Part shown: in pieces, positions 1 through 9,151 of the stretch | How the letters are laid out: every line of letters starts with the position of its first letter | Numbering within the stretch: position 1 is the first letter of the stretch | From: Rufibacter hautae | Lineage (GTDB): Bacteria > Bacteroidota > Bacteroidia > Cytophagales > Hymenobacteraceae | Length of the DNA stretch: 64,000 nt | Assembly: GCF_008271695.1 (NCBI RefSeq) | Contig: NZ_VKKY01000003.1 | Span: forward strand, 186,001 to 250,000 | Reading direction: 5' to 3' | The notes under the pieces: generated by a model | Seen by the model: the letters and a program-made list of their open reading frames with translations, nothing else | Told to the model about the DNA's origin: nothing | Databases searched by the model: none | Translations under genes and position numbers: made by a program

Positions 1-1676
1 TTTCTAATGCCCAAAGTTTTACCAATGGTATTCACGTCATTGGTGCTGTTGGAAATGATTTCGTTACCAACGTTGAAAGTCAGGTCAAAATCAGGAGTGA
101 TGTCCTTGCGGCCTGATAAGATAAAGTTAGAGTTGATGTTGGTGTTGGTGTAGCTTCTGTCATAGATACCACCGGTACCCCCGGCAGAAGTGTTAGCCGC
201 TCCACGCGCGCCAATCTGGTCATATCCCTGCTCTACCTGAGTGTAGGTATCCACACCCAATCTATAATTCGCGTCTAGCCAAGGAGTAAGTTTGTAGCTT
301 AGATTCACGTTGCCAATTACCCGGTTAATCTCATCATCATAGGTGTTGTTGGCAATAGTCCAGTAAGGGTTGTCCACGGCATCAAAATAGATCTGGTTTC
401 CGGCAGCATCTTCGTACGGCATGCCTGACAAGTTGATGTTACGCGGAATAAACCAACCTCTGAAGAATGGGTTGGATAACTGGTTTCCCTGTTGGGTACG
501 CTTTGATTCTGAGTTGATGTACTGCACACTTACCCCAGAAGTAAGTTTAGGGGTAATATCGGCGGAGCCATTGAAAGTGAAGTTGTGTCTTTGCAGCTTG
601 TTGTTCTCCAATACACCAGATTCTTTGGTGTTACCATAAGACAAGCGGTAACTGGCGCTTTCACCTCCGCCGCTTAGGGCAACGGTGTTCTGGAAGTTGC
701 TTCCCTTCTTGAAGATGTCTTTGATGTTATCTGGGTAAGCCGTCAACGTCTCTTGTTCACCTCTGAAGTTAGTAACGGTTTGGCCGGTAATGCGTGGACC
801 CCAAGAGACGTTACTGGTAGGAATGAAATTGCCACCGGTGCCTTGGGCGTACTCATTTTGCCATTCAGGGAAGCGGTTAACCTCTACCATGTTATAAGAA
901 GAGTTAAACTCTACACTGGTCTTCTGGCCGGCTTTCCCTTTTTTGGTGGTGATGATCACCGCTCCGGAAGCTGCCCGTGACCCATAAAGGGCTGCTGCGG
1001 CTGGTCCTTTTAGGATGTTGATAGACTCAATGTCATCTTGGTTCAAGTCAATGGCACGGTTAGAGTTGGCAACCCCATTCTGGAGGGCATTTCCACCACC
1101 GCCGTTGTCAATTGGAACACCGTCAATCACAAAGAGTGGCTGGTTGCTGCCCGTAAAGGTGGTGTTCCCCCTGATGAAGATACCCGAAGAGGCACCCACC
1201 ATCCCGCTGGAACTTGCTACGCTTACCCCAGCCACTTTGCCGGATAGGGCATTTACCACGTTGGTTGGTCTACCAATGGTTAATGCCGCTGCGTCTACCG
1301 TTCCTACTGAGTAGCCCAGGTCTTTCTTTTCCCGCTGGATTCCCATGGCCGTTACCACAACCTCGCTCAGTTGCCGTGAGTCCAAAGCCAAGCGAACGTT
1401 AATAGAAGATTGAGTGCTTACTGCTACCTCCTGGTTGGCATAGCCAACAAAAGTAAAGACAAGGGTTGCGCCTCCTGAAGGCACGTTGATAGAATAGGCC
1501 CCATTCACATCCGTGGGCGTGGCAATAGTGGTTCCTTTGACCTGAACTGTCACACCAGGCATTGTCTCGCCAGTGGCAGCGTCAGTCACCCGCCCTGTCA
1601 CCGTTCGTTCTTGTGCCCACACCTGCCCGGCAAGCGTCAGCATCAGCACGAAGCTAAATAGTAAAGATTTCATCAT
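1..1676 (-). CDS. SusC/RagA TonB-dependent outer-membrane transporter, 3' part cut by window edge
   Basis: Outer-membrane TonB-dependent importer of the SusC type; it normally works with a SusD lipoprotein on glycans or peptides. About 558 codons are visible and the C-terminal barrel lies outside the window. A signal peptide ends near VWAQ. A carboxypeptidase-regulatory-like domain follows (TVTGRVTDAATGETMPG), then the SEVVVTA linker and a plug domain with LFVIDGVPID, ILKGPAAAALYGSRA and GAVIITTKKGK. Two ATG codons are adjacent (1674-1676 and 1671-1673); the first is used here. The N-terminal 60 residues closely resemble those of the two SusC genes at 9152 and 15483. The substrate cannot be inferred, because the partner SusD would lie beyond the window. 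Confidence 0.93.
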   Translation of the reverse strand, partial: MMKSLLFSFVLMLTLAGQVWAQERTVTGRVTDAATGETMPGVTVQVKGTTIATPTDVNGAYSINVPSGGATLVFTFVGYANQEVAVSTQSSINVRLALDSRQLSEVVVTAMGIQREKKDLGYSVGTVDAAALTIGRPTNVVNALSGKVAGVSVASSSGMVGASSGIFIRGNTTFTGSNQPLFVIDGVPIDNGGGGNALQNGVANSNRAIDLNQDDIESINILKGPAAAALYGSRAASGAVIITTKKGKAGQKTSVEFNSSYNMVEVNRFPEWQNEYAQGTGGNFIPTSNVSWGPRITGQTVTNFRGEQETLTAYPDNIKDIFKKGSNFQNTVALSGGGESASYRLSYGNTKESGVLENNKLQRHNFTFNGSADITPKLTSGVSVQYINSESKRTQQGNQLSNPFFRGWFIPRNINLSGMPYEDAAGNQIYFDAVDNPYWTIANNTYDDEINRVIGNVNLSYKLTPWLDANYRLGVDTYTQVEQGYDQIGARGAANTSAGGTGGIYDRSYTNTNINSNFILSGRKDITPDFDLTFNVGNEIISNSTNDVNTIGKTLGIR

Positions 1677-2076
1677 GTGGTTGTTAGTTAGTTTGGAATT
1701 AGGTTTGATCCTTAAATATAATTGTAAAGAATCACCAACCAAGATGCGGAACTGGCAAGGCGCTATGCTGCTATGTGCTTGAAAAACAATAAAACCGGCT
1801 AGTTTGAAAGTTTTATATATTGAAAATAGAATTTTAACAAAACTTATAAGGTGCAGGGTAGTTTGATTGACTAAATGTTAAGAAAATGTTACTAAAATAT
1901 TTTTCAACATTTTATGTAATTACATCAAAAACCTGAAAGGTATGTTTCTGAAATAGCGATCGTTAGGCAGCTCGCTCTGATTCTAAGTGAAAATGAGGTG
2001 TTGAGATGGAAAGAAAAGGAAGAGAGTGATGCAACCTTTCAAGGCATTCAGGTATCTTCCTTGTAAAGCCCTTTCT
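1677..2076. other. AT-rich divergent intergenic region
   Basis: About 400 bp between the minus-strand susC and the plus-strand lipoprotein. Apart from the candidate susC promoter I see no gene, RNA or strong repeat in it. Confidence 0.5.
1713..1743 (-). promoter_or_regulatory. Candidate promoter of the left-edge susC gene
   Basis: On the minus strand CTTG is followed after 19 bp by TATATTTA. Each element is one mismatch from the Bacteroidota consensus TTTG / TAnnTTTG. The distance from the -7 box to the ATG is about 36 bp, close to that at the other two susC genes. It is a weaker match than those two. Confidence 0.4.
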
Positions 2077-2424
2077 ATGAGAACTCTGTACGCTTTCTGT
2101 TTGCTGTGTGTGTTTGCGCTTACTTCCTGCGAGGAGGAGCCGATGTATAAGACCTGTGTGGTGGCAAACCCCACCCAAGAACTAGAATGGCTGCGGGTGA
2201 AGGTACAGGAACTGGAGAAGTCTCAGTACTGCCAGTTTGTGCAGAGCGGCCACTGGAAAGGCAGAACCGTTTTTGTGTTAGGCAATTGTGACCCGCTTAT
2301 CAACTCCATCAGTTCGGTGTATGACTGCGACGGCAACCTGCTATGCTACGGCGGAGATGAAACCTGCCCGGATTTCTCCAAAGAAGTAAAAAACCTGAAG
2401 ATAGTCTGGAAGAATGGGAAATAA
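2077..2424 (+). CDS. Small cysteine-rich lipoprotein, unknown function
   Basis: 115 residues from the ATG at 2077. This start is preferred over 2026 because it places a clean lipoprotein signal (hydrophobic run then LTSC, Cys18) at the N-terminus. The mature part has six further cysteines (KTC, QYC, GNC, YDC, LLC, ETC), an even number compatible with three disulfides in the periplasm or at the cell surface. I do not recognise the family. It is a single gene with no obvious partner, and a strong hairpin terminator follows directly. Confidence 0.7.
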   Translation: MRTLYAFCLLCVFALTSCEEEPMYKTCVVANPTQELEWLRVKVQELEKSQYCQFVQSGHWKGRTVFVLGNCDPLINSISSVYDCDGNLLCYGGDETCPDFSKEVKNLKIVWKNGK

Positions 2425-2445
2425 GGCTGACTTCTTATTCTCTCT

Positions 2446-2495
2446 AAATATAAAAAGAAAGGCCACCTGCAGAGGTGGCCTTTCTTTTTATATTT
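2446..2495. terminator. Bidirectional terminator between lipoprotein gene and asd
   Basis: Perfect 23-bp inverted repeat with a 4-nt loop (GCAG). The GC-rich core AGGCCACCT/AGGTGGCCT is flanked by A-rich and T-rich arms, so it can terminate transcription from both convergent genes. Confidence 0.92.
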
Positions 2496-2508
2496 AGTGC
2501 TGTTGGTG

Positions 2509-3498
2509 CTACACCAGTTTGTTCTCCACCAGGTACTCGGCAATCTGTACGGCATTGGTGGCGGCTCCTTTTCTCAGGTTATCGGCCACAATCCACATAT
2601 TGATGGTTCTGTCTTGGGTCTCATCGCGGCGGATACGGCCTACCAGTACCTCGTCTTTGCCGTGGGCATCCATCGGCATGGGGTACTTTAGGTTGGCTAC
2701 GTCATCCACCACCACTACGCCCGGCGTTTCCTGCAGCAATTGGTACACCTCGTCCAGGGTGAAATCATTTTCAAACTCCACGTTCACTGATTCTGAGTGG
2801 CCGCCCATTACAGGGATGCGCACGGTGGTAGCCGTTACCCTGATGGAGTCATCGCCCATGATTTTTTTGGTCTCGTTCACCATCTTCATTTCCTCTTTGG
2901 TGTACCCATTGGCCTCAAACACGTCAATGTGCGGAATCACGTTCAGGTCGATAGGGTAGGCGTAGGCTTTCTCGCCTTCTTTGCCGGCGCGCTCGTTCAT
3001 GAGCTGGTCTACCGCTTTCTTGCCGGTTCCGGTCACAGATTGGTAGGTGCTCACCACAATGCGCTTGGCCTTGAGGTTTTTGTGCAAGTGATTCAACGCC
3101 ACCACCATTTGGATGGTAGAGCAGTTAGGGTTGGCAATAATCTTATCTTCGGGGGTGAGTTCATTGGCGTTGATCTCAGGCACCACCAGTTTCTTGGTAG
3201 GGTCCATGCGCCAGGCCGAGGAGTTATCCACCACCGTGGTGCCGGCCGCGGCAAACTTAGGGGCCATCTCCTTGCTCACGCTTCCGCCTGCCGAGAAAAT
3301 GGCGATCTCAGGTTTCAGCGCAATGGCTTCCTCCATCCCGATCACGGTGTATTCCTTGCCTTTGAAATTCATCTTCTGGCCCACTGATTTCTCAGAGGCT
3401 ACCAACAACAATTCGTCAACCGGGAAGTTACGCTCCGCCAGGACCTTCAGCATTTCGCCACCCACTAGGCCGGTGGCGCCTACTACAGCTACTTTCAT
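2509..3498 (-). CDS. asd: Aspartate-semialdehyde dehydrogenase
   Basis: Catalyses NADPH-dependent reduction of aspartyl phosphate to aspartate semialdehyde, the branch point to lysine/diaminopimelate, threonine and methionine. It is 329 residues, normal for the family. The start at 3498 is chosen because MKVAVVGATGLVGGEML is the usual N-terminus; an in-frame extension to 3528 adds a non-family stretch. Visible motifs are the GATGLVG nucleotide-binding loop, a WRMDP-containing segment, the active-site Cys126 in ANPNCSTIQ, and the His-containing RIPVMGGHSE segment. It stands alone and converges on the upstream lipoprotein gene through a shared terminator. Confidence 0.97.
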   Translation of the reverse strand: MKVAVVGATGLVGGEMLKVLAERNFPVDELLLVASEKSVGQKMNFKGKEYTVIGMEEAIALKPEIAIFSAGGSVSKEMAPKFAAAGTTVVDNSSAWRMDPTKKLVVPEINANELTPEDKIIANPNCSTIQMVVALNHLHKNLKAKRIVVSTYQSVTGTGKKAVDQLMNERAGKEGEKAYAYPIDLNVIPHIDVFEANGYTKEEMKMVNETKKIMGDDSIRVTATTVRIPVMGGHSESVNVEFENDFTLDEVYQLLQETPGVVVVDDVANLKYPMPMDAHGKDEVLVGRIRRDETQDRTINMWIVADNLRKGAATNAVQIAEYLVENKLV

Positions 3499-3579
3499 GT
3501 AAAGGTTTGTAAAAAAATATTTGAACAATCACCGGAGAAGAACGGGTGGGGTAGCTTTCTCCGGAAACAACGGACTGGG

Positions 3580-3617
3580 TGTTTTAAGCTTGTTTTCTGA
3601 GAATCAGGCAGAAAGCG
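3580..3617. repeat. Dispersed palindromic repeat, copy 1 (degenerate)
   Basis: Left arm GTTTTAAGCTTGTTTTCTG matches the family well; the right arm AATCAGGCAGAAAGCG is diverged. It lies between asd and the divergent lamin-tail gene. Confidence 0.55.
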
Positions 3618-3674
3618 CACAGGCCAGCTGCAAAGTAAGCCAACTTTTAACGGATAATAAAGTACAGGCTTATT

Positions 3675-6248
3675 ATGAGGCAATTCTTTCTTGCTTTTCT
3701 TTTATACTGGGCAGTTTTACCTGCCCTGCACGCGCAAATACAGGAATCTTTCTCAGACGGAGACCACATCCAGAACCCGATTTGGCAGGGAGACACCGGA
3801 TTTTTCCGGGTGAATGCCGCTGGGCAGTTGCAAAGCCAAGGGCTGGCGGTAACGGGCACCGTGTTGCATTTGGCTACGGGTAACGGATTGGCCGTGGCCA
3901 CGCAATGGGAGTTCTATGTGCAACTGGGTTTCGCTACCTCCTCAGGTAACCTGGCGGAGGTGTACCTAGTCTCTGACACGCCCGATCTCAAAGGCAACCT
4001 GCAAGGGTACTTTGTGCGCCTGGGGGACACCGAGGACGAGGTGAGCCTCTACCGCAAAGACGGCAGCACCGTCACCAAGATCATCAACGGCCCCGATAAG
4101 GCTCTTGCCACCTCAGACCATAAAGTGTGGGTGAAAGTCACCCGCACCACCACCCATGACTGGACCCTTGAACTGGACAGAACCGGAACCCGGCAAAGCT
4201 ACGAGGTGCAAGGCACAGTGCAGGATGCGCGTTACACCACCTCGGCCTACGCTGGAGTGCTTTTCAAGTATTCGCAGGCCAATGCCGAGCGCTTCTATTT
4301 CGATGATTTCACCATCAAAGACCTGGGAGGAATCAGCTTGGTCAGCGCCGTGGCCATCGGGCCAAGAGTCCTTGAACTGACTTTTTCCGGGCCCATTTTG
4401 GAAAAGGAGGCTATAAACGCGGCTAACTACCGGCTCAACGGAAAGGAGGCGCCCATGAAAGCAGATTGGCAAGCCGCTACGCCCCAATCGGTAAAACTTC
4501 AGTTCGATCAGGAGTTTGAGACTGGCACCAACCAGATCGAGGTCCTGAAAATCACCAACACCCAAGGAACTATCACCGAGAAACTGACCGGAGCGTTCTC
4601 CTATTCTCCCTCGGCCCAGCCGGGCGATGTCCGGGTCACGGAAATATACGCTGACCTCAACCCTTTGGTAGATTTACCGGCTGCCGAGTTCATTGAGCTT
4701 TACAACCGCAGCGACAAGACCTTCAACCTGAAAGGCTGGCGATCTTCAGACGCAACCGCTGCATCGGGCACCTTCCCGGATTATCTTTTGAAACCGGGTG
4801 CCTATGTAATTGTGTGCGCTGCTGCAGACACGGCACTTTATCGGCCTATTGGCCCCGTGATAGGATTGGCCACTTTTCCTTCGCTCAACGACAGCGGCGA
4901 TGACGTGGAGATTTTCAATGCCACGGGTCAATTGATAGACTTTGTGCGGTACAACGCGAGTTGGTACGGAGAGGCAGAAAAGAAAAACGGCGGCTGGAGT
5001 CTGGAGCTGAAAGATGTGAACAGCAGTTGTGCCGGGGCCTCGCAGTGGACAGCTTCCGTGGATAGGAGAGGTGGTACGCCCGGTCAGGTGAACTCGGTGC
5101 GGGAAGTAGACCAGATGCCTCCAACTTTGCGGCAAACAGTGGCCATAAGCCCGGATAAGATTCTGCTAACCTTCAATGAGCCGCTGGATAGTATGCAGGC
5201 TGCGCAGGTAACCCATTTTACGGTTTCTTCTGGTATTTCCGTGCAGCAGGTTCGGGTCCTGGCTCCGGATTACAGAGAGGTGGAATTAGTCCTTTCTGCC
5301 TCTTTGCAGGAAAACATGCGTTATACCGTCACGGTGCAGAATTTGACTGATTGCGCCGGGAATAAATTGGCTCCGCAGGGGCAAACGGTGTTGCTTCCGG
5401 CCACGCCGCAGAAAGGGGAGGTGGTTATCAATGAGATTCTGTTCAACCCCAGGCCCGGCGGCGTTGACTTTGTGGAGATCGTGAACCGGTCTACCAAGTA
5501 CCTGAACCTGCAGAACTGGAAACTAGCTAACAGGTCCTCTGATGGTGCCCTCGCAGGTGCTCGCGTCCTCACGCCGCAAAACTTCCTTTTAGCACCGGGC
5601 GGGTACCTGGTCCTGACTCCTGATTCTGCCACCCTGTTCCGGGAATACCCGACTGGCCACGCAGACCGGTTCAAGGAGATGGCCGCTATGCCCTCGTATC
5701 CCGATGAGGCAGGCAGTGTGGTCTTGCTCTTACCTGATGAGACCATCATGGACGAGGTGCGGTATCAAAGCAGCCAGCATTTCAAACTTATTCGGGACCC
5801 AGAAGGGATTTCCCTGGAGCGCATCTCCCTGGCTGGGCCTTCATTGCCGGAGAACTTTCACTCGGCGGCTACCCAAGTGAAAGCCACGCCGGGTTATGAG
5901 AATTCCCAATCCCGCGAAAAGATGGGGGCTGCCGGGAAGCTGACCCTGCAGCCCAAAACCATCACGCCAGACGGCGACGGGATAGATGACGCCTTGTTGT
6001 TGCAGTTCAAGTTGCCGCAGGCGGGGTTTGTGGCCTCGGTAACCATCTTTGACGCCCACGGCCGCTTCATCCGGAAACTCTCGGCCAATACTTTGCTGGG
6101 AGCGGAAAGTGTGCTGCAGTGGGACGGCCTCACCGATGCCGGTTCCAAAGCGGCCATCGGGTATTATGTGGTGCTGGTGGAGCTGTTCAACCTGCAGGGG
6201 CAGAAGGAGGTTTTGAAAGAGACAGCCGTGGTGGGCGGGCGTTTTTAG
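3675..6248 (+). CDS. Large exported protein with two lamin-tail domains and a FlgD-like C-terminus
   Basis: 857 residues with a signal peptide ending near LHAQ (residue 21). The order appears to be: an N-terminal concanavalin/laminin-G-like beta-rich region (about 25-215); an Ig-like domain (about 220-310); a lamin-tail domain (about 318-470; VTEIYADLNP, EFIELYNRSDKTFNLKGW); a second Ig-like domain (about 480-580); a second lamin-tail domain (about 590-720; VINEILFNPRPGG, FVEIVNRSTKYLNLQNW); and a C-terminal FlgD/gliding-type Ig module (TPDGDGIDDALLLQF, GRFIRKL, GYYVVLVEL). Such proteins are secreted or surface-bound in Bacteroidota, possibly adhesins or scaffolds. No catalytic motif is visible. 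The stop codon lies inside a palindromic repeat copy. Confidence 0.85.
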   Translation: MRQFFLAFLLYWAVLPALHAQIQESFSDGDHIQNPIWQGDTGFFRVNAAGQLQSQGLAVTGTVLHLATGNGLAVATQWEFYVQLGFATSSGNLAEVYLVSDTPDLKGNLQGYFVRLGDTEDEVSLYRKDGSTVTKIINGPDKALATSDHKVWVKVTRTTTHDWTLELDRTGTRQSYEVQGTVQDARYTTSAYAGVLFKYSQANAERFYFDDFTIKDLGGISLVSAVAIGPRVLELTFSGPILEKEAINAANYRLNGKEAPMKADWQAATPQSVKLQFDQEFETGTNQIEVLKITNTQGTITEKLTGAFSYSPSAQPGDVRVTEIYADLNPLVDLPAAEFIELYNRSDKTFNLKGWRSSDATAASGTFPDYLLKPGAYVIVCAAADTALYRPIGPVIGLATFPSLNDSGDDVEIFNATGQLIDFVRYNASWYGEAEKKNGGWSLELKDVNSSCAGASQWTASVDRRGGTPGQVNSVREVDQMPPTLRQTVAISPDKILLTFNEPLDSMQAAQVTHFTVSSGISVQQVRVLAPDYREVELVLSASLQENMRYTVTVQNLTDCAGNKLAPQGQTVLLPATPQKGEVVINEILFNPRPGGVDFVEIVNRSTKYLNLQNWKLANRSSDGALAGARVLTPQNFLLAPGGYLVLTPDSATLFREYPTGHADRFKEMAAMPSYPDEAGSVVLLLPDETIMDEVRYQSSQHFKLIRDPEGISLERISLAGPSLPENFHSAATQVKATPGYENSQSREKMGAAGKLTLQPKTITPDGDGIDDALLLQFKLPQAGFVASVTIFDAHGRFIRKLSANTLLGAESVLQWDGLTDAGSKAAIGYYVVLVELFNLQGQKEVLKETAVVGGRF

Positions 6249-6276
6249 TTTGTTTTCCAGTAAATAGGCCTAAATG
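6240..6276. repeat. Dispersed palindromic repeat, copy 2
   Basis: CGTTTTTAGTTTGTTTTCC followed by an AAATAGGCCTAAATG right arm. It overlaps the last codons and the stop of the preceding gene. Confidence 0.65.
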
Positions 6277-6326
6277 CCATTGGGCCAAGAATCTGTTTTT
6301 GATTAAGCCGCACATTTTCAGAATAT

Positions 6327-7124
6327 TTGTGGTTTCATTTGCCGCCTGGCGGACTTAATTCTGCAACGTTGGATATTGTTTACCTGTGCCTGTTTGCTTT
6401 TCTGGCAGGCTTGATTGATTCTGTAGTGGGTGGTGGGGGGCTTATCCAGTTGCCGGCGCTGTTTGTGTTTCTGCCCCACGTGGCCATCCCCACCGTGTTT
6501 GGCACCGGCAAGTTGTCTAGTATTGCGGGTACCTCGGTCTCGATGTGGCGCTACGCCAAGAACGTGGAGATCAACTGGCACGCGCTGCTGCCAGCAGCCA
6601 TGACTGCTTTTGTGTTCTCGTTTCTGGGTGCCCGCGCCCTCAGCCACTTCAATGCCGATCTGCTGCGCCCCTTGATCTTGGTGCTCCTGATCTCGGTGGC
6701 CATCTACACTTTCTTTAAGAAGGACTTCGGCGCGATCCATGCTCCTCGGTTGGCTCCCTCCAAAGAGATGTGGTACGGCATAGGCGTAGGCATGGTGATA
6801 GGGTTCTATGACGGGTTCTTCGGGCCGGGTACCGGTTCCTTTCTCATGTTCATCTTCGTGGGCGTTTTTGGCTTCAACTTCTTAACGTCCTCGGCTTCGG
6901 CCAAAGTGGTGAACGTGGCCACCAATCTCTCGGCGTTGTTGTATTTTGGGTACAAAGGCTACATCCTGTATCATATAGGTATTCCCATGGCCATTAGTAG
7001 TGTAATCGGCTCAATGGTGGGTACCCGCATTGCGCTGGTCAAGGGCTCCGGCTTTGTCAGGAAGCTATTCCTGGTGGTGGTGTCTGGCATCATCCTGAAG
7101 TTTGCCTATGACACGTTCAAGTAA
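6327..7124 (+). CDS. TSUP-family (TauE/SafE) membrane transporter
   Basis: Inner-membrane protein of the TauE/SafE family, which exports sulfite, sulfonates or related organic anions. It is 265 residues with about eight hydrophobic segments and the typical internal duplication. The first half has AGLIDSVVGGGGLIQLP and FGTGKLSS. The second half has GFYDGFFGPGTGSFLM and SASAKVVNVATNLS. The start at 6327 is the first ATG; homologues often begin nearer DIVYLCLF, so a TTG at 6369 is an alternative. The substrate is not determined by sequence. It follows the lamin-tail gene after a repeat copy and is probably an independent unit. Confidence 0.9.
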   Translation: MWFHLPPGGLNSATLDIVYLCLFAFLAGLIDSVVGGGGLIQLPALFVFLPHVAIPTVFGTGKLSSIAGTSVSMWRYAKNVEINWHALLPAAMTAFVFSFLGARALSHFNADLLRPLILVLLISVAIYTFFKKDFGAIHAPRLAPSKEMWYGIGVGMVIGFYDGFFGPGTGSFLMFIFVGVFGFNFLTSSASAKVVNVATNLSALLYFGYKGYILYHIGIPMAISSVIGSMVGTRIALVKGSGFVRKLFLVVVSGIILKFAYDTFK

Positions 7125-7126
7125 AT

Positions 7127-7166
7127 GCGTTTGGAGTTCGTTTTCTTAAAACCGGCTCTAAAACGC
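7127..7166. repeat. Dispersed palindromic repeat, copy 3
   Basis: 40 bp with matching ends GCGTTT and AAAACGC, a GTTTTCTTAAAAC centre and a CCGGCTC right arm. It sits just 3' of the TSUP gene and could fold as a hairpin. Confidence 0.7.
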
Positions 7167-7286
7167 TTACTTAAAACTAAGTATTATAAGATTGTCCTAT
7201 TTGAAAGTTGCTGTTAATTAATGAAGTTCGCAAACTGAAGAGGATAGTACTAACCGTAACTGACGCCATCAAAAAAATAGAGTGAA

Positions 7287-8399
7287 ATGAGAAATAACCT
7301 ATTCAAACTTTCTTTTTGGGCCATGCCCGTGCTGGGCTTGTTTTTGGCCGCTAGTCCGGCTCAAGCCCAGGATGAAGTAGGTGAATTTATTAGAGCGGGG
7401 AAAGAGGATGCAAACAAACTGGTGCGGGCTTACGCCGAGCCTGCTTCCAAAGCGTTCGGCCATGGCCTGAACGGGGGATGGTTCAATTCTGGCAAAGCCA
7501 TGAAGTTGGGCCGCTTTGATGTGCGCGTGTTCGCCACTGCCGCCTTTTCTCCCGAGGAAGACAGAACGTTTGATATAGCCAAGTTGGGCCTGACCATGGT
7601 CAGGGATGCCAACGGGAATAGGTTCGATCCCAATAAACCAGTTATCACTCCTACTATTTTCGGGGAAGATGAGGAAGGTCCTGAGATTTCACTTTATGCC
7701 AAAGCGAATGGCGTAGACGAACGAATTGGCTCCATCAACGCGCCACAGGGATCTGGTTACAAATTCTTGCCCGTACCCATGGCGCAGGTGAGTCTGGGCT
7801 TGATCCAAGACACGGAGATAGCCGTGAGATACTCACCTAAAGTGAAGTACGATGATTTTGAGGGACAACTCTTGGGGTTTGGGGTAAAACATGGCATTAA
7901 ACAGTATATCCCGGTCATCAGCATGATCCCTGGGTTTGACATCACCGTTTTCGGGGGATACACTAATCTGAAAAGTTCTTACTCGGGAATAGATGTGCCC
8001 CTGTCGGAAGAAGACCGGCCGTATGCCACGGCCCAGCAGCGGGATGCAAATTATTATACCGGCCAAGCCCTCACCCTAAATACCAAAGCCTGGACCGCCA
8101 GTTTGGTGGCGTCCAAAACCTTCAGCGTGCTCACCGGATACGCCGGCGTTCGTTACAGCAACGTAGAGACTGATTTGAATGTGGAAGGCAAGTTTCCCGT
8201 ATTAGGTTACCGCACCAACGCACCTTTTAATAAGTACGTGGAAGACATTACAGATCCAGTACTCCTGAATATGAAAGATAGCCAGTGGGGCCTAACCGGC
8301 GGACTTCGCCTGAAACTGCTGGTCTTCTCGCTTTATGGAGAGTACACCCTGGCAAAGTACCCCACCGCTACTGCTGGTATAGGAATTGGGTTTAATTAA
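7287..8399 (+). CDS. DUF6588 family outer-membrane beta-barrel-like protein
   Basis: 370 residues with a signal peptide ending at AQAQ (about residue 28). The rest is beta-rich: alternating hydrophobic strands, the conserved-looking LPVPMAQVSLGLIQDTEI segment, IRY-type strands and GVRYSNVETDLN. The C-terminal strand ends in an aromatic (GIGIGFN), as expected for an outer-membrane barrel. I recognise it as resembling DUF6588 proteins of Bacteroidota; the function is unknown. It is a single gene followed by a terminator. Confidence 0.75.
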   Translation: MRNNLFKLSFWAMPVLGLFLAASPAQAQDEVGEFIRAGKEDANKLVRAYAEPASKAFGHGLNGGWFNSGKAMKLGRFDVRVFATAAFSPEEDRTFDIAKLGLTMVRDANGNRFDPNKPVITPTIFGEDEEGPEISLYAKANGVDERIGSINAPQGSGYKFLPVPMAQVSLGLIQDTEIAVRYSPKVKYDDFEGQLLGFGVKHGIKQYIPVISMIPGFDITVFGGYTNLKSSYSGIDVPLSEEDRPYATAQQRDANYYTGQALTLNTKAWTASLVASKTFSVLTGYAGVRYSNVETDLNVEGKFPVLGYRTNAPFNKYVEDITDPVLLNMKDSQWGLTGGLRLKLLVFSLYGEYTLAKYPTATAGIGIGFN

Positions 8400-8424
8400 G
8401 TAGCTAATTTAATACCCTCATTGA

Positions 8425-8455
8425 AAGGCCTTCGTCAGTTTCTGGCGAGGGCCTT
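8425..8455 (+). terminator. Terminator after the DUF6588 gene
   Basis: AAGGCCTTCGTCAG pairs with CTGGCGAGGGCCTT across a short loop (two wobble pairs) and is followed by a T-rich stretch. Confidence 0.75.
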
Positions 8456-9081
8456 CTTATTTATCAGAGATTCTGGATTTGAGCTCGGATGAGGATTAAA
8501 CCTTTGTAAAACTGCCTTAAGCAGAAGGTGTCAAACTATGAATTTGTTTTAAGCTCGATTTTAGCAAAAGAGGGCATAATCAGCGGTTTATTAATCGAGC
8601 GCAGTAAAAGAGAGCGCAAATACTAGAAAGACAGTTTGTTGTGAATTTTTAAGTGCTAGATATTTTGTCTCATATATTGAGAAAACAAATACCATGTTTG
8701 CTTCTCTTTTATATTAAGTTGATAAAATACAATTTAATGTCGTATTAACTATTTTAAAACAAATATAACTAAATATTCTTAATTTAATCTTGTAGCAATA
8801 GTAAGTAATGTGTCTTTATATTCTTAATTATCTGGTAGTCAACTTTTAAGTGGGGGATGGGTGATAGTTGTTTATTCATGTAAACCCTATCAAGACTATT
8901 CTGAAGCGGTTTTTTTTAGCTATGTAAAAGCTTAATCGTGTGAATTTCAAAAGGCGGGCGGAAGCAAAACTTCTTTATAAGGATAGTATAGCTATTTAAT
9001 GCTACATAAATTTTAAAAGGTGCAGTTAAACGTTTCTTCGTTGGTAAGGTTTCAAGTTTTAAGGAAAAATCATGCTAAGGG
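8456..9081. other. Long AT-rich gene-free spacer upstream of susC
   Basis: About 630 bp with no credible ORF on either strand and no RNA gene that I can recognise. Base composition is clearly more AT-rich than the genes to its left. It marks the left boundary of the AT-rich SusC/D island. Confidence 0.6.
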
Positions 9082-9112
9082 TTTGTTAATATACCTTTTA
9101 AACCTAAATTTG
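9082..9112 (+). promoter_or_regulatory. Bacteroidota-type promoter of susC (9152)
   Basis: TTTG at 9082-9085, a 19-bp spacer, then TAAATTTG at 9105-9112. This is an exact match to the TTTG / TAnnTTTG consensus of the Bacteroidota primary sigma factor. The box and about 40 bp of leader are closely similar to those at 15408. Confidence 0.85.
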
Positions 9113-9151
9113 ATTTCTAACAATAAAATTTTACAAACAAATTAAAATCAC

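Noticed and set aside
2797..3387. 196-codon plus-strand frame opposite asd
   Set aside because: Antisense shadow without recognisable features.
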